Source: Roseovarius halotolerans
GTDB taxonomy: Bacteria; Pseudomonadota; Alphaproteobacteria; Rhodobacterales; Rhodobacteraceae
DNA: 64,000 bases
Assembly: GCF_900172255.1 (NCBI RefSeq)
Contig: NZ_FWFU01000002.1
Location: forward strand, 1 to 64,000
Direction: 5' to 3'
The notes under the pieces are model-generated. The model was given only the letters and a program-made list of their open reading frames with translations, did no database searches and was not told where the DNA came from. The position numbers and the translations under genes were made by a program. Below are positions 1 through 11,867 of the stretch, piece by piece. The first letter of the stretch is position 1; the number at the start of each line of letters is the position of its first letter.

Positions 1-126
1 ATACGCACGGAAATCACCAAAATACTTCGTGATCGCCGCCGTCAGCGTCGTCTTGCCGTGGTCAACATGGCCAATCGTGCCAATGTTCACATGCGGTTTC
101 GAACGGTCAAACTTTTCCTTTGCCAT
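1..126 (-). CDS. tuf: Elongation factor Tu, N-terminal part (cut by window edge)
   Basis: Forty-two codons read leftwards from an ATG at 126 and run off the window. They give the EF-Tu N-terminus, starting [20 protein letters not shown] and continuing through the G1 P-loop GHVDHGKT, followed by the start of switch I. EF-Tu is the GTPase that delivers aminoacyl-tRNA to the ribosome. The codons match the EF-Tu family closely and show no interruption. A good promoter lies just upstream (186-214). Alphaproteobacteria often carry two tuf copies; which one this is cannot be told from the visible part. Confidence 0.97.
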   Translation of the reverse strand, partial: MAKEKFDRSKPHVNIGTIGHVDHGKTTLTAAITKYFGDFRAY

Positions 127-185
127 GTCTCTCGGGCGCCTTGTCCAGTTGGGGGGCCTGCCGGCCCGTTGGTTGCTCCGCGCGC

Positions 186-214
186 CATTTATTGGCTTGC
201 GGGGTGAAAATCAA
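186..214 (-). promoter_or_regulatory. Probable sigma-70 promoter of tuf
   Basis: On the minus strand a -35 hexamer TTGATT (209-214) is separated by exactly 17 bases from a -10 hexamer TAAATG (186-191). This predicts a leader of about 50 nt before the tuf start codon. The spacing and the position in front of a highly expressed gene support the call; no transcript data are available here. Confidence 0.55.
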
Positions 215-236
215 GCGGTTCCTGTGCCCTGCCGTG

Positions 237-863
237 TCACCCGGCGGGCGCGGCTGCGGCGGCCTCGTCGGGCGCGGGGGCGTCGCCGGCCCCGGCTGCG
301 CCGTCTGTCTCGCCCTCTGCCGCGCCGCTCTCGAACCAGCCCTGCTCGTGGTTCTGCTGTTCCATCCAGGCCTGGATCAGCTTGGCCGCATTGCGGCTCA
401 GGTTCTCGAGCTGCTTTTCCTTGGTCTGCGTCAGCCCCGAGCCCAGTATCGTGCTGCCCGAGACGCTTTCCATCACCGTCACCTGGTGGGGTTCCTCGTT
501 GAGCTTCTTCTGCATCGCGTCATCCCAGACCGTCACCTTGAGGATCAATGCCGACTTGGGCGATGCCACCAGCGGAATCCCCGTGACCGCCAGGACATAG
601 CCCTCGACGCTGATCCCGAGGTGATATAGCCGCTCGCCCTCGTAGCGCCCGAAGCGCTCGTCGATGGCGGTGGTCATGGCGGCGATCCATTCCTCCTTGC
701 TGGCCTCGCGCGATGCGGGGCCTTTGGTCAGGTTCGGCGCCACCACCACGTTATGCCCGAGGCTGAAATCCCCCAGATACGCAGGGGTTTCGTCGAGATC
801 GTTGGAATTGGTGCAGGCCATCAGGCCGCTCAGCGCCGCCAGCAGGGCAAGAATGCGCAACAT
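237..863 (-). CDS. Predicted lipoprotein, unknown function
   Basis: This 208-residue protein has a signal peptide ending in a lipobox, with the acylated Cys in the sequence LSGLMAC at residues 10-16. It is therefore expected to be a membrane-anchored periplasmic lipoprotein. The start at 863 is chosen because it gives the signal peptide and sits behind a strong GAGGGGG ribosome-binding site; the frame is open further upstream but without signal-peptide character. The C-terminal 30 residues are a low-complexity Ala/Glu/Asp/Gly tail. I do not recognise a domain. It is divergent from the P450 gene, and the two starts are 128 bp apart. Confidence 0.8.
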   Translation of the reverse strand: MLRILALLAALSGLMACTNSNDLDETPAYLGDFSLGHNVVVAPNLTKGPASREASKEEWIAAMTTAIDERFGRYEGERLYHLGISVEGYVLAVTGIPLVASPKSALILKVTVWDDAMQKKLNEEPHQVTVMESVSGSTILGSGLTQTKEKQLENLSRNAAKLIQAWMEQQNHEQGWFESGAAEGETDGAAGAGDAPAPDEAAAAAPAG

Positions 864-991
864 TGGTATCCCCCTCACGAGTTCAGTTCCGCCCCGATAC
901 CGCAGCCACGCCCCGCACGCAACGATTAGCCCGGATTTGCCCCGCATGGGCGCGACACCTATATCCTTCCCATGCAGCGAACGAGGCCGCG

Positions 992-2347
992 ATGACATCC
1001 GCCCCTATTCCAGTCCATGTCCCCCTGGTGACGGAACCGATGGGCATTCTCGCCAGCCTTCAGGCCGCAAGGCGCAACGTGCTGGCGATCATTCCGCGCA
1101 TCGCGACGATGCAGCCGATGGTGTCGGGGCGCACCGGCAAGCGATGGCATATGGTGATGGACCCCGGCGCGATCCGTCACATGCTGCTTGACCGGCTGGA
1201 CGACTACCCCAAGTCGCTCGTCACCAAGAACCTTCTGCGCCCGGCCATCGGCGAGTCGCTGTTCATTGCCGAGGGCGCGCATTGGCGCTGGCAGCGCCGC
1301 GCCGCCGCTCCAGTCTTTTCGCATCGCAACGTGATGAACCTGGCCCCGATCATGACCGCCGCTGCCGAACGCAGCTGCGCGCGTATCGCCGCCGCCGGGC
1401 CGCGCGCCATCGACATGGCCGAGGACATGGTGCGCACCACCTTCGACGTGATCGCCGATGTCACCTTTTCGGGCGATGGCACATTCGATGCCGACGAGGT
1501 CCACAAGGGGATCGACGCCTATATCTCCGAGGCGGGAAAGGTCTCGCTCTTCGACATCCTGGGTTTTCCCGACTGGGTGCCGCGGCCGGGGCGGATGGTC
1601 TCGGGCAATGCCGTGCGCCAGATGAAAAGCGTCGCCGATGCCGCTGTCGAAGCACGCCGCGCGCGCGGGCCCGACGGCGTGCCGGACCTGCTCGACCTTC
1701 TGCTTGAGGGCGAAGACCCCGAAACCAGGCGCCGCATGAACACCGCCGAGCTGCGCGACAACCTGCTGACCTTCATCGTTGCGGGTCATGAAACCACCGC
1801 GCTGACGCTGGGCTGGGCGCTTTATCTCTGCGCCTTTGATCAACAGGTGCAGGACCGCGCCCGCGCCGAGGCGCAGGCGCTGTTGCAGGGGCGCGCCGCC
1901 ACTGGCGAGGATATGGCCAAACTGCCCTATATCCGCATGATCATCGACGAGGCGCTGCGCCTTTACCCGCCCGCCGCGATGGTGTCGCGCACCGCGATGG
2001 CCGATGACACGCTGTGCGGGCGCGAGGTCAAAAAGGGCGACACCGTCATCATCCCGATCTATGCGCTGCATCGCAATCACCTGCTCTGGGATGACCCCGA
2101 CGCCTTTCGCCCCGAGCGGTTCAGCGACCGCAAGGCAATCGACCGCTATGCCTATCTGCCCTTCGGGGACGGGCCGCGCATCTGCATCGGCGCAAGTTTC
2201 GCCATCCAGGAGGCGGTGATCGTGCTGGCGACGCTTCTGTCGCGCTTTCGCTTCACACCCGTGCCGGGGCGCAGGCCCGACCCGGTGATGATCCTGACAC
2301 TTCGTCCCGAAGGCGGCGTCTGGCTCGAGGCCGAGCCGGTGGGCTGA
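992..2347 (+). CDS. Cytochrome P450
   Basis: This 451-residue haem-thiolate monooxygenase has all the hallmark P450 motifs. The I-helix oxygen-activation motif AGHETT is at 264-269, the K-helix ExxR (EALR) at 320-323, and the Cys-ligand loop FGDGPRICIG has the haem-ligating Cys at about 398. There is no N-terminal membrane anchor, so it should be a soluble bacterial class I enzyme that needs ferredoxin and a reductase encoded elsewhere. I chose the ATG at 992 because it gives the usual length; the frame stays open upstream. No redox partner or biosynthetic genes flank it, so the substrate cannot be inferred. Confidence 0.95.
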   Translation: MTSAPIPVHVPLVTEPMGILASLQAARRNVLAIIPRIATMQPMVSGRTGKRWHMVMDPGAIRHMLLDRLDDYPKSLVTKNLLRPAIGESLFIAEGAHWRWQRRAAAPVFSHRNVMNLAPIMTAAAERSCARIAAAGPRAIDMAEDMVRTTFDVIADVTFSGDGTFDADEVHKGIDAYISEAGKVSLFDILGFPDWVPRPGRMVSGNAVRQMKSVADAAVEARRARGPDGVPDLLDLLLEGEDPETRRRMNTAELRDNLLTFIVAGHETTALTLGWALYLCAFDQQVQDRARAEAQALLQGRAATGEDMAKLPYIRMIIDEALRLYPPAAMVSRTAMADDTLCGREVKKGDTVIIPIYALHRNHLLWDDPDAFRPERFSDRKAIDRYAYLPFGDGPRICIGASFAIQEAVIVLATLLSRFRFTPVPGRRPDPVMILTLRPEGGVWLEAEPVG

Positions 2348-2362
2348 GATCACGCGTCCGTT

Positions 2363-3490
2363 TCAGCCGCAGATACCCTTGAGCGCCGTCCACTGATCCG
2401 CGCTCAGGACCGGGCTGGTCGTGCCTTGCGTGCGGGCGTTGTCGCGCGCGGCCTGGGCGCGCGCTTCGCTGGCGGGGTGGGTCGCGAAATAGGCGGGCAG
2501 TTGCGGCCCCTTGCCCTCGTCCTTGCCGATCTCCTCGAAGAACCCGGCCATCGCGGCGCTGTCGATCCCGGCGGCGTTCAGCATCCTGAGCGCGAAGGCA
2601 TCCGCCTCGGCCTCGGCCTCGCGGGTATAGCTGGCCCGGATCAGCCGCTCGCCCAGAAATACCGCGATCGTGCCGCCGGTCACGTCGCCCAGCAGCATCG
2701 ACAACAGCCCCGCCGACCCGGCAGCGCGCAGCGCGTGGCGGGTGGCATCGCGCCGCTCCACATGGCCGATTTCATGCGCCAGCACGGCGGCGACGGCATC
2801 CGGTCCGCCGGATTTGTCCAGCAGCCCGCGCATCACCACAACCTGTCCGCCGGGCGCGGCAAAGGCGTTGAGCATCCCGTGATCGAGAACCTTGACGTCG
2901 AGCTCGTATTGCAGGTCCTGGCCTTCGGTCAGGCGCGCGATCATCGCATCGAGCGCAGCGCGCCCTTCGGGGCCTTCGCAGGTGAGCTCGCCCAGTTTCG
3001 CCGCGCCCAGCGCGCGTTCGATCTGCGCCGTCACAGCCTTGCCGAAGGCCGCCTCGCGCTCGACCGGGATCAGCATGGCCAGCGTGTCGGCCATGCGCGG
3101 CAGGATGAAGAACAGGATCAGCCCCACCGCCGCCAAGGCCGCCACACCGCGCAACATCAGCTTGCGGGTGGTGCCGCCAGCAAGATCGCTGCGGTCCAGA
3201 TCGGGGCAAAGCGCTCGGATACGCGAGATCATGCCGGAATCCGCAAGCGTCAGCCGGGCGGTATCGCGCGGGGATTCGTCATTGCTGGGCGCATGCAGCG
3301 CCAGCGTCAGCGCATCGCGGCGCGCATGATCGCCCTGCGCGCGCAGCCGCGCCAGCGGCCAGCGTTGCGGCGCATCGAGTGATGCGCCCGTCAGCACCAG
3401 CTCGCCCGCCGCCTCGTCCAGCACCACGTCGACCGGGTGACGCCCGGCACTCCGGCCGTCGAAATAGGTCCCGCCGACAGCGTCCTGCAT
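2363..3490 (-). CDS. M48 family zinc metallopeptidase
   Basis: This 375-residue membrane-linked protease has the zinc-binding HEIGH motif at 239-243 and the downstream glutamate ligand in an ExxxD motif near 293-297, as in the Ste24/HtpX/LoiP group. The first 110 residues form a separate, mostly beta-rich region. A single transmembrane segment follows (about 111-130), which should place the catalytic domain on the periplasmic side. Its ATG overlaps the TGA of the upstream YjgN-like gene by one base (TGATG), so the two are almost certainly translated as a pair. M48 enzymes of this type act in envelope protein quality control; the substrate here is unknown. Confidence 0.92.
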   Translation of the reverse strand: MQDAVGGTYFDGRSAGRHPVDVVLDEAAGELVLTGASLDAPQRWPLARLRAQGDHARRDALTLALHAPSNDESPRDTARLTLADSGMISRIRALCPDLDRSDLAGGTTRKLMLRGVAALAAVGLILFFILPRMADTLAMLIPVEREAAFGKAVTAQIERALGAAKLGELTCEGPEGRAALDAMIARLTEGQDLQYELDVKVLDHGMLNAFAAPGGQVVVMRGLLDKSGGPDAVAAVLAHEIGHVERRDATRHALRAAGSAGLLSMLLGDVTGGTIAVFLGERLIRASYTREAEAEADAFALRMLNAAGIDSAAMAGFFEEIGKDEGKGPQLPAYFATHPASEARAQAARDNARTQGTTSPVLSADQWTALKGICG

Positions 3491-4683
3491 CAGATCGCGC
3501 CACCCACGTCGAGCGCATCGGCAAAGCCTTCGGCATCGGCGCCGCTGTCATGCACGCGCTGGCGGATATCGGCCAGCCTGTCGGCGCCCCGCACGGTGAT
3601 CGCGCCGACCACATGGGCGATGACCGGCTGGACGATCCACACCAGCGACAGCGCGCCACCCATCAGGAGCGCCCCCAGATACAGCCCCATCATCAGCACC
3701 AGACCGACGATATGCCCCGGTCCGGGCGCCATCATCGCCGGGCCGACCACCATCGACGCCAACGCGGCCAGCACCGCAAAGACAACGCCCATGATCAGCG
3801 ACACCACCAGCGATCCCACGATCACGAGACCGATGATCGTGCGGGTCTCCGGGCGCGCCTCGAACCGGATACCGTCATCGAGAACCTTGTGCTCGGTCAG
3901 GTAGATGAACGCCCGCACCCGATAGGAAATGAAGCCCACCATCGCCCAGACATAGCCGACCGCGGCCAGCACGCCGCCGACAACGGGCGATTGCAGCGCC
4001 AGCGCCACGACCGCCGCCAGCACCAGCCCCACGCCGATGAAAAGATGCTTCATCGCCCCGTAAAGCGCGCTCCAGCGTCCCTCCTGCACGAAACGGCCAT
4101 CGCCATACCAGCTGCGGTCGGTCTTGTACTTCTCAAGCCAGAAGGTCTGGCGCGGCAACATCAGGCCCAGCGTCAGGATCGTCAGCAGCCAGTGCCCCAT
4201 CGCCCGCAGTGCATAGCCCCATGCGCCCTTCTCGGCGCCAAAGCGCACACCCCGCCAGCGGCTCCGCGCCAGCTTGTAGCGCCGCGCGCGGTATTGCGCG
4301 AAAAAAATCAGCGGCACGACCGCCAGAAAGGTCAGGTAAAACCCACCCATCTGCGCTAGTGCCATTTCCGGGCTGGTCGGTTCAGCGAACAGCGTCAGGC
4401 CGAAAAAGAACAGGATCATCTGCACGGCGCCCAGGTAGACTGCCAGCAACACGATCGCGACGAGGAACCCGAGGAACTTTTCAAGCCCGGTGCCGGTATA
4501 TTCAAAGGAATCGCCATCGCCACTGACCGAAGACCAGATATAGCGCCGGATCCGGGTCTTGCCCCAGAATCGATAGATCCCCAGCGTCAGCATGGTCAGC
4601 AGCGCGGTAACGAATGCCAGCCCGAAAAGCGGGCCGCGCTGGCCCTGGTAATGCCCCTTGATGATCTGGCTGCCCTCGCTCAC
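3490..4683 (-). CDS. DUF898 / YjgN family inner-membrane protein
   Basis: This polytopic membrane protein of about 397 residues resembles YjgN (DUF898). It has two internally similar halves, each opening with a short amphipathic stretch (TLGIYRFWGKTRIRRY near the start, TLGLMLPRQTFWLEKY near the middle) followed by several hydrophobic helices. I chose a GTG start at 4683 because GGAGGGG lies five bases before it; an ATG at 4752 has no such site. The family's molecular role is not established. Translation is coupled to the M48 peptidase downstream, which suggests that the two work as a unit. Confidence 0.85.
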   Translation of the reverse strand: MSEGSQIIKGHYQGQRGPLFGLAFVTALLTMLTLGIYRFWGKTRIRRYIWSSVSGDGDSFEYTGTGLEKFLGFLVAIVLLAVYLGAVQMILFFFGLTLFAEPTSPEMALAQMGGFYLTFLAVVPLIFFAQYRARRYKLARSRWRGVRFGAEKGAWGYALRAMGHWLLTILTLGLMLPRQTFWLEKYKTDRSWYGDGRFVQEGRWSALYGAMKHLFIGVGLVLAAVVALALQSPVVGGVLAAVGYVWAMVGFISYRVRAFIYLTEHKVLDDGIRFEARPETRTIIGLVIVGSLVVSLIMGVVFAVLAALASMVVGPAMMAPGPGHIVGLVLMMGLYLGALLMGGALSLVWIVQPVIAHVVGAITVRGADRLADIRQRVHDSGADAEGFADALDVGGAI

Positions 4684-4785
4684 GCGCACCCCTCCCGATA
4701 TGTGGTCGATCCTTACCCGGCACGGGTGCCGCGGCGCGTAAAAGCTACGCAATCATTGAGGAAACTTTGTGACAGCGCAACAGCT

Positions 4786-7236
<2,451 letters not shown>

Positions 7237-7525
7237 GCTGCTCTTGATACCCTCTGGACGGGGATCATGACCAGCCCCCGCCGCGTGTCTGTCATTGGCG
7301 ACACGTAAACAGCGGGACAGGGGCCAAGGTCAAGCCCGCCGCTGCGCGCAAGGGGCAGGTAAAGTCACAGGCCACCAAAAAGAGATCGTTTCCGGGGTTT
7401 TCCCCGCCAACGCCGGACCGAATCGGTTATAAAGCCCGGGCTGCCGCGCCCGCATCTGCCACGGGCGCATGTGACGACTGGGTTCTGAAAGATTTTTCTT
7501 TCGTGTGGGTTAAGGGGGGATGCGC

Positions 7526-8116
7526 ATGTGGCGCTTTATTCTGGTGAGTTTTGCCTTTCTGGGCTGGTCATTCTACGAACTGAGCGGCGGCGCCGATTAC
7601 GAACCGAGGATCAATTCGATTCAGGCCCGCGCCAAGCTGGACGATCTGCGCCCGAAGGCGCGCCCGGCGGATCCGCAACGCGCGGATGAACGCCGCATCG
7701 CGGCGGCCAGCGTCGGCGCCGACGAGCCGGACCCGGCAACCGGCAACAGCGTCGCGCGCAGCCTTTCTGATCTTTCGGACCTGCCGGGCCTTGCCAGCGC
7801 GCAAGCCGGCGATGCGATGGTCACGCTCGCCTCCGCACGCGCCTCGGGCGAAAGCGACGTGATCGCCGCCGTGGCGCACAACATCGCCACCCGCAGCGTT
7901 GTCACACCCCTTCAGCAGGACCTGCGCGTGGTCGCGGGCAACCGCGTCAACATGCGCGCCGGTCCCGGCACGCAATACGACCGGATCGCCCGGCTTGAAC
8001 GCGGCCAGCAGGTCGCGGTGCTGCGCGCCCCCGGCAATGGCTGGCTGAAACTGCGGGTGGTCGACACGGGGCGTGTCGGATGGATGGCCGAGACCCTCGT
8101 CGCGGCGGCAAACTGA
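7526..8116 (+). CDS. Exported SH3-domain protein
   Basis: This protein of about 196 residues starts with a hydrophobic signal or anchor (FILVSFAFLGWSFYEL). An unstructured, charged middle part follows, then a C-terminal bacterial SH3 domain over roughly the last 65 residues (VVAGNRVNMRAGPGTQYDRI, then RVGWMAETLV). SH3_3 domains usually bind cell-wall peptides. An ATG at 7520 touches the purine run AAGGGGGG, whereas the ATG at 7526 has proper spacing from it, so 7526 is preferred. The 289-bp gap upstream holds no gene I can see. It probably acts in the periplasm; the partner is unknown. Confidence 0.85.
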   Translation: MWRFILVSFAFLGWSFYELSGGADYEPRINSIQARAKLDDLRPKARPADPQRADERRIAAASVGADEPDPATGNSVARSLSDLSDLPGLASAQAGDAMVTLASARASGESDVIAAVAHNIATRSVVTPLQQDLRVVAGNRVNMRAGPGTQYDRIARLERGQQVAVLRAPGNGWLKLRVVDTGRVGWMAETLVAAAN

Positions 8117-8153
8117 TTGCATCGCCGCCGCGCGCCGGTCATAGCTTGCCCGC

Positions 8154-8987
8154 ATGACACAGCGCTCGATCCTCATCACCGGCTGTTCCTCGGGTATCGG
8201 CCTTGACGCCGCGCACGGGCTGCGCGCTCGTGGCTGGCGCGTCTTCGCCGCCTGCCGCGCGGCCGAGGATTGCGCGCGGCTGCGCGAACAGGGTTTTGAA
8301 AGCCCGCGGATCGACTACCAGGACAGCGCCAGCATCACGAGCGGGCTGGCCGAGGTGCTCGACGCCACCGGCGGCACCCTCGATGCCCTGTTCAACAACG
8401 GCGCCTTCGCCTGTCCCGGCGCGGTCGAAGACCTGCCCACCGATGCGATACGCGCGCTGTTCGAGGCGAATTTCTTTGGCTGGCACGAACTGACCCGGCA
8501 GGTGATCCCGGTGATGCGTGCGCAGGGCGCGGGGCGGATCGTGCAATGCTCATCGGTCCTCGGCCTTGTCACGCTGCCCTGGCGCGGCGCCTATAACGCA
8601 TCGAAATTCGCGCTCGAGGGGCTGACCGACACGCTTCGCATCGAGATGCAGGGCACCGGCATCCATGTGGTCCTGATCGAACCCGGCCCGGTCACGTCGA
8701 AAATCCGCGTCAATTCCATCCCCCATTTTGAACGCTGGATCGACTGGGAGGCCTCGCCGCGTGCCGAACAGTATCGCGCGGGGCTGCGCGCCCGGCTCTA
8801 TCGCGACAGCGACAAGCCGGACACGTTCGAGCGCCCGCCCTCCGCGGTCACGCGCAGGCTGGTGCATGCGCTGGAATCGCGCCGCCCGCGCCCGCGCTAT
8901 TACGTCACCGTGCCGACCCACCTGATGGGCACGCTGCGCCGCCTCCTGCCGACGCGCGCGCTTGACTGGGTGCTGTCGCGAGGCTGA
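8154..8987 (+). CDS. Short-chain dehydrogenase/reductase (SDR family)
   Basis: This 277-residue classical SDR has the nucleotide-binding motif TGCSSGIG at 9-16, the NNG stretch near 81-83, the catalytic Ser near 133-134 and the YNASK active site at 147-151. It is an NAD(P)-dependent oxidoreductase of the cytosol. The C-terminal extension (after about 240) is longer than in minimal SDRs and ends in a basic, hydrophobic segment. The ribosome-binding site is weak. The genes around it are unrelated, so the substrate is not inferable. Confidence 0.92.
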   Translation: MTQRSILITGCSSGIGLDAAHGLRARGWRVFAACRAAEDCARLREQGFESPRIDYQDSASITSGLAEVLDATGGTLDALFNNGAFACPGAVEDLPTDAIRALFEANFFGWHELTRQVIPVMRAQGAGRIVQCSSVLGLVTLPWRGAYNASKFALEGLTDTLRIEMQGTGIHVVLIEPGPVTSKIRVNSIPHFERWIDWEASPRAEQYRAGLRARLYRDSDKPDTFERPPSAVTRRLVHALESRRPRPRYYVTVPTHLMGTLRRLLPTRALDWVLSRG

Positions 8988-9078
8988 TTGCCGCGCCGCC
9001 CACGGGCAGAAATCGCTTTCGCTTTTTCGCCCCGGCACCCTACATGGGGGCCAGATACGATTCGAAGGATGACCCCCG

Positions 9079-9288
9079 ATGTTTACCGATCCGCTCTTCA
9101 TCATCGTCGTCGCCGCCTGCCTTGGCGTGGCGGTCATCCTGGTGCTGGGCATCAGCACCTTCGGCAAGGAAGGCGCCGAGAACGGCAAACGCGCCAACAA
9201 GCTGATGCGCTGGCGCATCGCGGCGCAGTTCGTGGCGGTGCTGCTGATCCTGCTTTTCGTCTATATCCGCAGACAGGGGGGACAATGA
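9079..9288 (+). CDS. Small HIG1-domain / twin-transmembrane protein
   Basis: A 69-residue protein has two hydrophobic helices (about 7-26 and 47-64) joined by a polar loop with GKEGAENGKRANKLMRWR, which resembles the conserved HIG1 region. In mitochondria HIG1 proteins associate with respiratory supercomplexes, and bacterial versions have been linked to cytochrome oxidase. That role is inferred only from the family. An AAGGA ribosome-binding site precedes the ATG. The stop is one base before the next gene's ATG, so it is co-translated with the adenosyltransferase, a pairing with no obvious functional reason. Confidence 0.8.
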   Translation: MFTDPLFIIVVAACLGVAVILVLGISTFGKEGAENGKRANKLMRWRIAAQFVAVLLILLFVYIRRQGGQ

Positions 9289-9289
9289 C

Positions 9290-9862
9290 ATGGTGGTCCT
9301 GAACAAGATCTACACCCGCACCGGCGACAAGGGCGACACCGCGCTTGGCAATGGCGCACGCGTGGCCAAGCATTCGATGCGCGTCACCGCCTATGGCACC
9401 GTCGACGAGGTGAACGCCACGCTCGGCCTTGCCCGGCTGCATGCCACCGGCGAAACCGACGCCGCGCTGGCGCGCATCCAGAACGACCTGTTCGACCTGG
9501 GCGCCGATCTCTGCCGCCCCGACATGGACAAGGATGACGAGGCCGAATACACGCCGCTGCGCGTTTCGGACAATCAGGTGACGCGGCTTGAGACCGAGAT
9601 CGACACCATGAACAAGGCGCTCGAACCGCTGCGCAGCTTCGTGCTGCCGGGCGGCACGACACTCGCCGCCTACCTTCACCTGTGCCGCACCGTGTCACGC
9701 CGCGCCGAGCGCCTGTCCGTCGAACTGGCCGCCGAAGAGCATGTGAATCCCGCCGCGGTCAAATATCTCAACCGCCTCAGCGACTGGTTCTTCGTCGCCG
9801 CCCGCGTCTCCAATGACGGCGGCGCGCGCGACGTTCTCTGGGTGCCCGGCGCAAACCGCTGA
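9290..9862 (+). CDS. Cob(I)yrinic acid a,c-diamide adenosyltransferase, PduO/MMAB type
   Basis: This 190-residue enzyme transfers adenosyl from ATP to cob(I)alamin to make coenzyme B12. PduO-type hallmarks are visible: the N-terminal ATP-binding stretch TRTGDKGDTALG, the YGTVDEVNA segment, and the C-terminal RRAERLSVEL helix with a KYLNRLSDWFFVAAR motif. Its product is the cofactor of methylmalonyl-CoA and ethylmalonyl-CoA mutases, which fits mcd at 22.4 kb. The ribosome-binding site is GGGGGGA, inside the end of the preceding HIG1 gene. Confidence 0.93.
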   Translation: MVVLNKIYTRTGDKGDTALGNGARVAKHSMRVTAYGTVDEVNATLGLARLHATGETDAALARIQNDLFDLGADLCRPDMDKDDEAEYTPLRVSDNQVTRLETEIDTMNKALEPLRSFVLPGGTTLAAYLHLCRTVSRRAERLSVELAAEEHVNPAAVKYLNRLSDWFFVAARVSNDGGARDVLWVPGANR

Positions 9863-9871
9863 CCCCTGCGA

Positions 9872-9893
9872 AGGGCGCGCAGCTGCGCGCCCT
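9872..9893. terminator. Perfect GC-rich inverted repeat after the adenosyltransferase
   Basis: AGGGCGCGCAG is followed directly by its exact reverse complement, nine bases after the adenosyltransferase stop. It can form an 11-bp stem in RNA, with a few central bases as the loop. There is no T run, so it is at best a weak or Rho-assisted terminator, or a 3'-end stabiliser. Confidence 0.4.
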
Positions 9894-10061
9894 GCCCCTA
9901 CACGCCCGGATTTTTCGCATCCCTTCCGCAAACGCGGCGTCGCCAGACGCAAACATGACGATTTTGCCCTGTTTCCCGGCGCTACAAACCATTATGAACG
10001 CCGGGAGAGTATCTGGAGCCGTCGCTATGCGCCTGTTCCGCCAATCTGAGGAGACCACGCA

Positions 10062-10820
10062 ATGAAGGTGCTTGTGCCTGTGAAACGCGTGATCGACTAC
10101 AACGTGAAGGTCCGTGTGAAGGCGGACGGATCGGGTGTCGATCTTGCGAATGTCAAAATGTCGATGAACCCCTTTGACGAGATCGCCGTCGAAGAGGCCA
10201 TCCGCCTCAAGGAGGCCGGCAAGGCCGAAGAGGTGATCGCCGTATCGATCGGCGTCAAGCAGGCCCAGGAAACGCTGCGCACCGCGCTGGCGATGGGTGC
10301 GGACCGGGCGATCCTGGTCGTGGCCGCCGATGACGTGCACACCGATATCGAGCCCCTGGCCGTCGCCAAGATCCTCGCCAAGGTCGTCGAAGAGGAGCAG
10401 CCCGGTCTGGTCCTGACCGGCAAGCAGGCGATCGACAACGACATGAACGCCACCGGCCAGATGCTTTCGGCTCTGCTGGGCTGGAGCCAGGCGATGTATG
10501 CCAACAATATCGACATCGAGGGCGACCATGCCGTCGTCACCCGCGAGGTCGATGGCGGCTTGCAGACGATCAAGGTCAAGATGCCGACGATCATTTCGGC
10601 CGACCTGCGCCTCAACGAGCCGCGCTACGCGTCCCTGCCCAACATCATGAAGGCCAAGAAGAAGCCGCTCGATGAAAAGACGGCCGAGGATTACGGCGTC
10701 GACGTGACCCCGCGCCTGCAGATCGTCGAAACCACCGAGCCCGAAGCCCGCCAGGCCGGCGAGATCGTGCCCGACGTGGACACGCTGGTTGCGAAACTCA
10801 AAGAAAAGGGGGCTGTGTGA
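10062..10820 (+). CDS. etfB: Electron transfer flavoprotein, beta subunit
   Basis: This 252-residue ETF beta subunit forms, with EtfA, the soluble FAD/AMP heterodimer that takes electrons from acyl-CoA dehydrogenases and passes them to ETF:quinone oxidoreductase. Typical stretches are [20 protein letters not shown] at the N-terminus, the adenine-nucleotide region [18 protein letters not shown], and the [20 protein letters not shown] segment that serves as recognition loop. A GAGGAG ribosome-binding site precedes the ATG. The stop overlaps the etfA start as TGATG. Mcd at 22.4 kb is a likely electron donor. Confidence 0.97.
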   Translation: MKVLVPVKRVIDYNVKVRVKADGSGVDLANVKMSMNPFDEIAVEEAIRLKEAGKAEEVIAVSIGVKQAQETLRTALAMGADRAILVVAADDVHTDIEPLAVAKILAKVVEEEQPGLVLTGKQAIDNDMNATGQMLSALLGWSQAMYANNIDIEGDHAVVTREVDGGLQTIKVKMPTIISADLRLNEPRYASLPNIMKAKKKPLDEKTAEDYGVDVTPRLQIVETTEPEARQAGEIVPDVDTLVAKLKEKGAV

Positions 10821-11746
10821 TGGCTGTTCTTCTTCTTGCCGAAGTCAATGACGGGACCCTGGCGATGGACGCCACCGCCAAGGCCGTGACCGCCGCTGCC
10901 AAGCTGGGCGACGTGACCGTGCTTTGCGCCGGTGCCACCTGCGCCGCTGCCGCCGACGAAGCCGCCACGATCGACGGTGTCGCCAAGGTGCTCTGCGCCG
11001 AGGATGCGCTTTACGGGCACCGCCTTGCGGAACCCGTGGCACAGTTGGTGGCCGATCTTGCCGCCGATTACGACCATGTCGTCGCGCCCGCCACCACCGA
11101 TGCCAAGAACATCCTGCCGCGCGTCGCCGCGCTGCTCGATGTGATGATCATCACCGATGCCTCGGGCGTGGTCGATGCCGACACGTTCGAGCGTCCGATC
11201 TATGCCGGCAACGCCATCCAGAAGGTGAAATCCTCGGATGCCAAGAAGGTCGTGAGCTTCCGCACCTCGACCTTCGATGCGGCTGGCACCGGCAATTCCG
11301 CAACCGTCGAAAAGATCGGCGCCGCCGCCGATCCGGCCCTGTCTGAATGGGTCGAGGACAAGGTTGCCGAATCCGACCGCCCCGAACTCACCTCGGCAGG
11401 TATCGTCGTGTCGGGTGGCCGTGGCGTCGGCTCGGAAGAGGATTTCGCGCTGATCGAGAAACTCGCCGACAAGCTGGGCGCCGCCGTCGGCGCGTCCCGC
11501 GCGGCGGTCGACTCGGGTTTTGCGCCCAACGACTGGCAGGTCGGGCAGACCGGCAAGGTCGTGGCCCCAGAGCTTTACATCGCCGTGGGCATCTCGGGCG
11601 CGATCCAGCACCTTGCGGGGATGAAGGATTCCAAGATCATCGTCGCCATCAACAAGGACGAAGAAGCGCCGATCTTCCAGGTCGCCGATTACGGCCTCGT
11701 GGCCGACCTCTTCGCCGCCGTGCCGGAACTGACCGAAAAGCTCTGA
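10820..11746 (+). CDS. etfA: Electron transfer flavoprotein, alpha subunit
   Basis: This 308-residue ETF alpha subunit binds FAD through the C-terminal domain, visible as [20 protein letters not shown] followed by [13 protein letters not shown]. The start is the ATG at 10820, which shares its A with the TGA of etfB; a GTG three bases upstream is possible but unneeded. The overlap enforces equal production of the two subunits. A strong intrinsic terminator follows 24 bp after the stop, so etfBA is a two-gene operon. Confidence 0.97.
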   Translation: MAVLLLAEVNDGTLAMDATAKAVTAAAKLGDVTVLCAGATCAAAADEAATIDGVAKVLCAEDALYGHRLAEPVAQLVADLAADYDHVVAPATTDAKNILPRVAALLDVMIITDASGVVDADTFERPIYAGNAIQKVKSSDAKKVVSFRTSTFDAAGTGNSATVEKIGAAADPALSEWVEDKVAESDRPELTSAGIVVSGGRGVGSEEDFALIEKLADKLGAAVGASRAAVDSGFAPNDWQVGQTGKVVAPELYIAVGISGAIQHLAGMKDSKIIVAINKDEEAPIFQVADYGLVADLFAAVPELTEKL

Positions 11747-11770
11747 CCTTCGGTCCGGCAGAACATTCCA

Positions 11771-11798
11771 AAGGCCCGCCATCCCGGCGGGCCTTTTT
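11771..11798 (+). terminator. Intrinsic terminator of etfBA
   Basis: GGCCCGCC (11773-11780) pairs with GGCGGGCC (11786-11793) around a five-base loop, extended by an AA/TT pair and followed by five T residues. This is a textbook Rho-independent terminator. Confidence 0.92.
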
Positions 11799-11867
11799 CA
11801 TTTTCGCGCCGCGCATGGTCCGAAGCGGCGCCCATCCGTCCGCAAGGGCCGCTGCCCTTATCGGCGT

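Noticed and set aside
7237-7525. Possible small gene or RNA in the parC-SH3 gap
   Set aside because: No open frame with coding character, no terminator or conserved stem seen; a TATAAA-like element near 7430 has no convincing -35.
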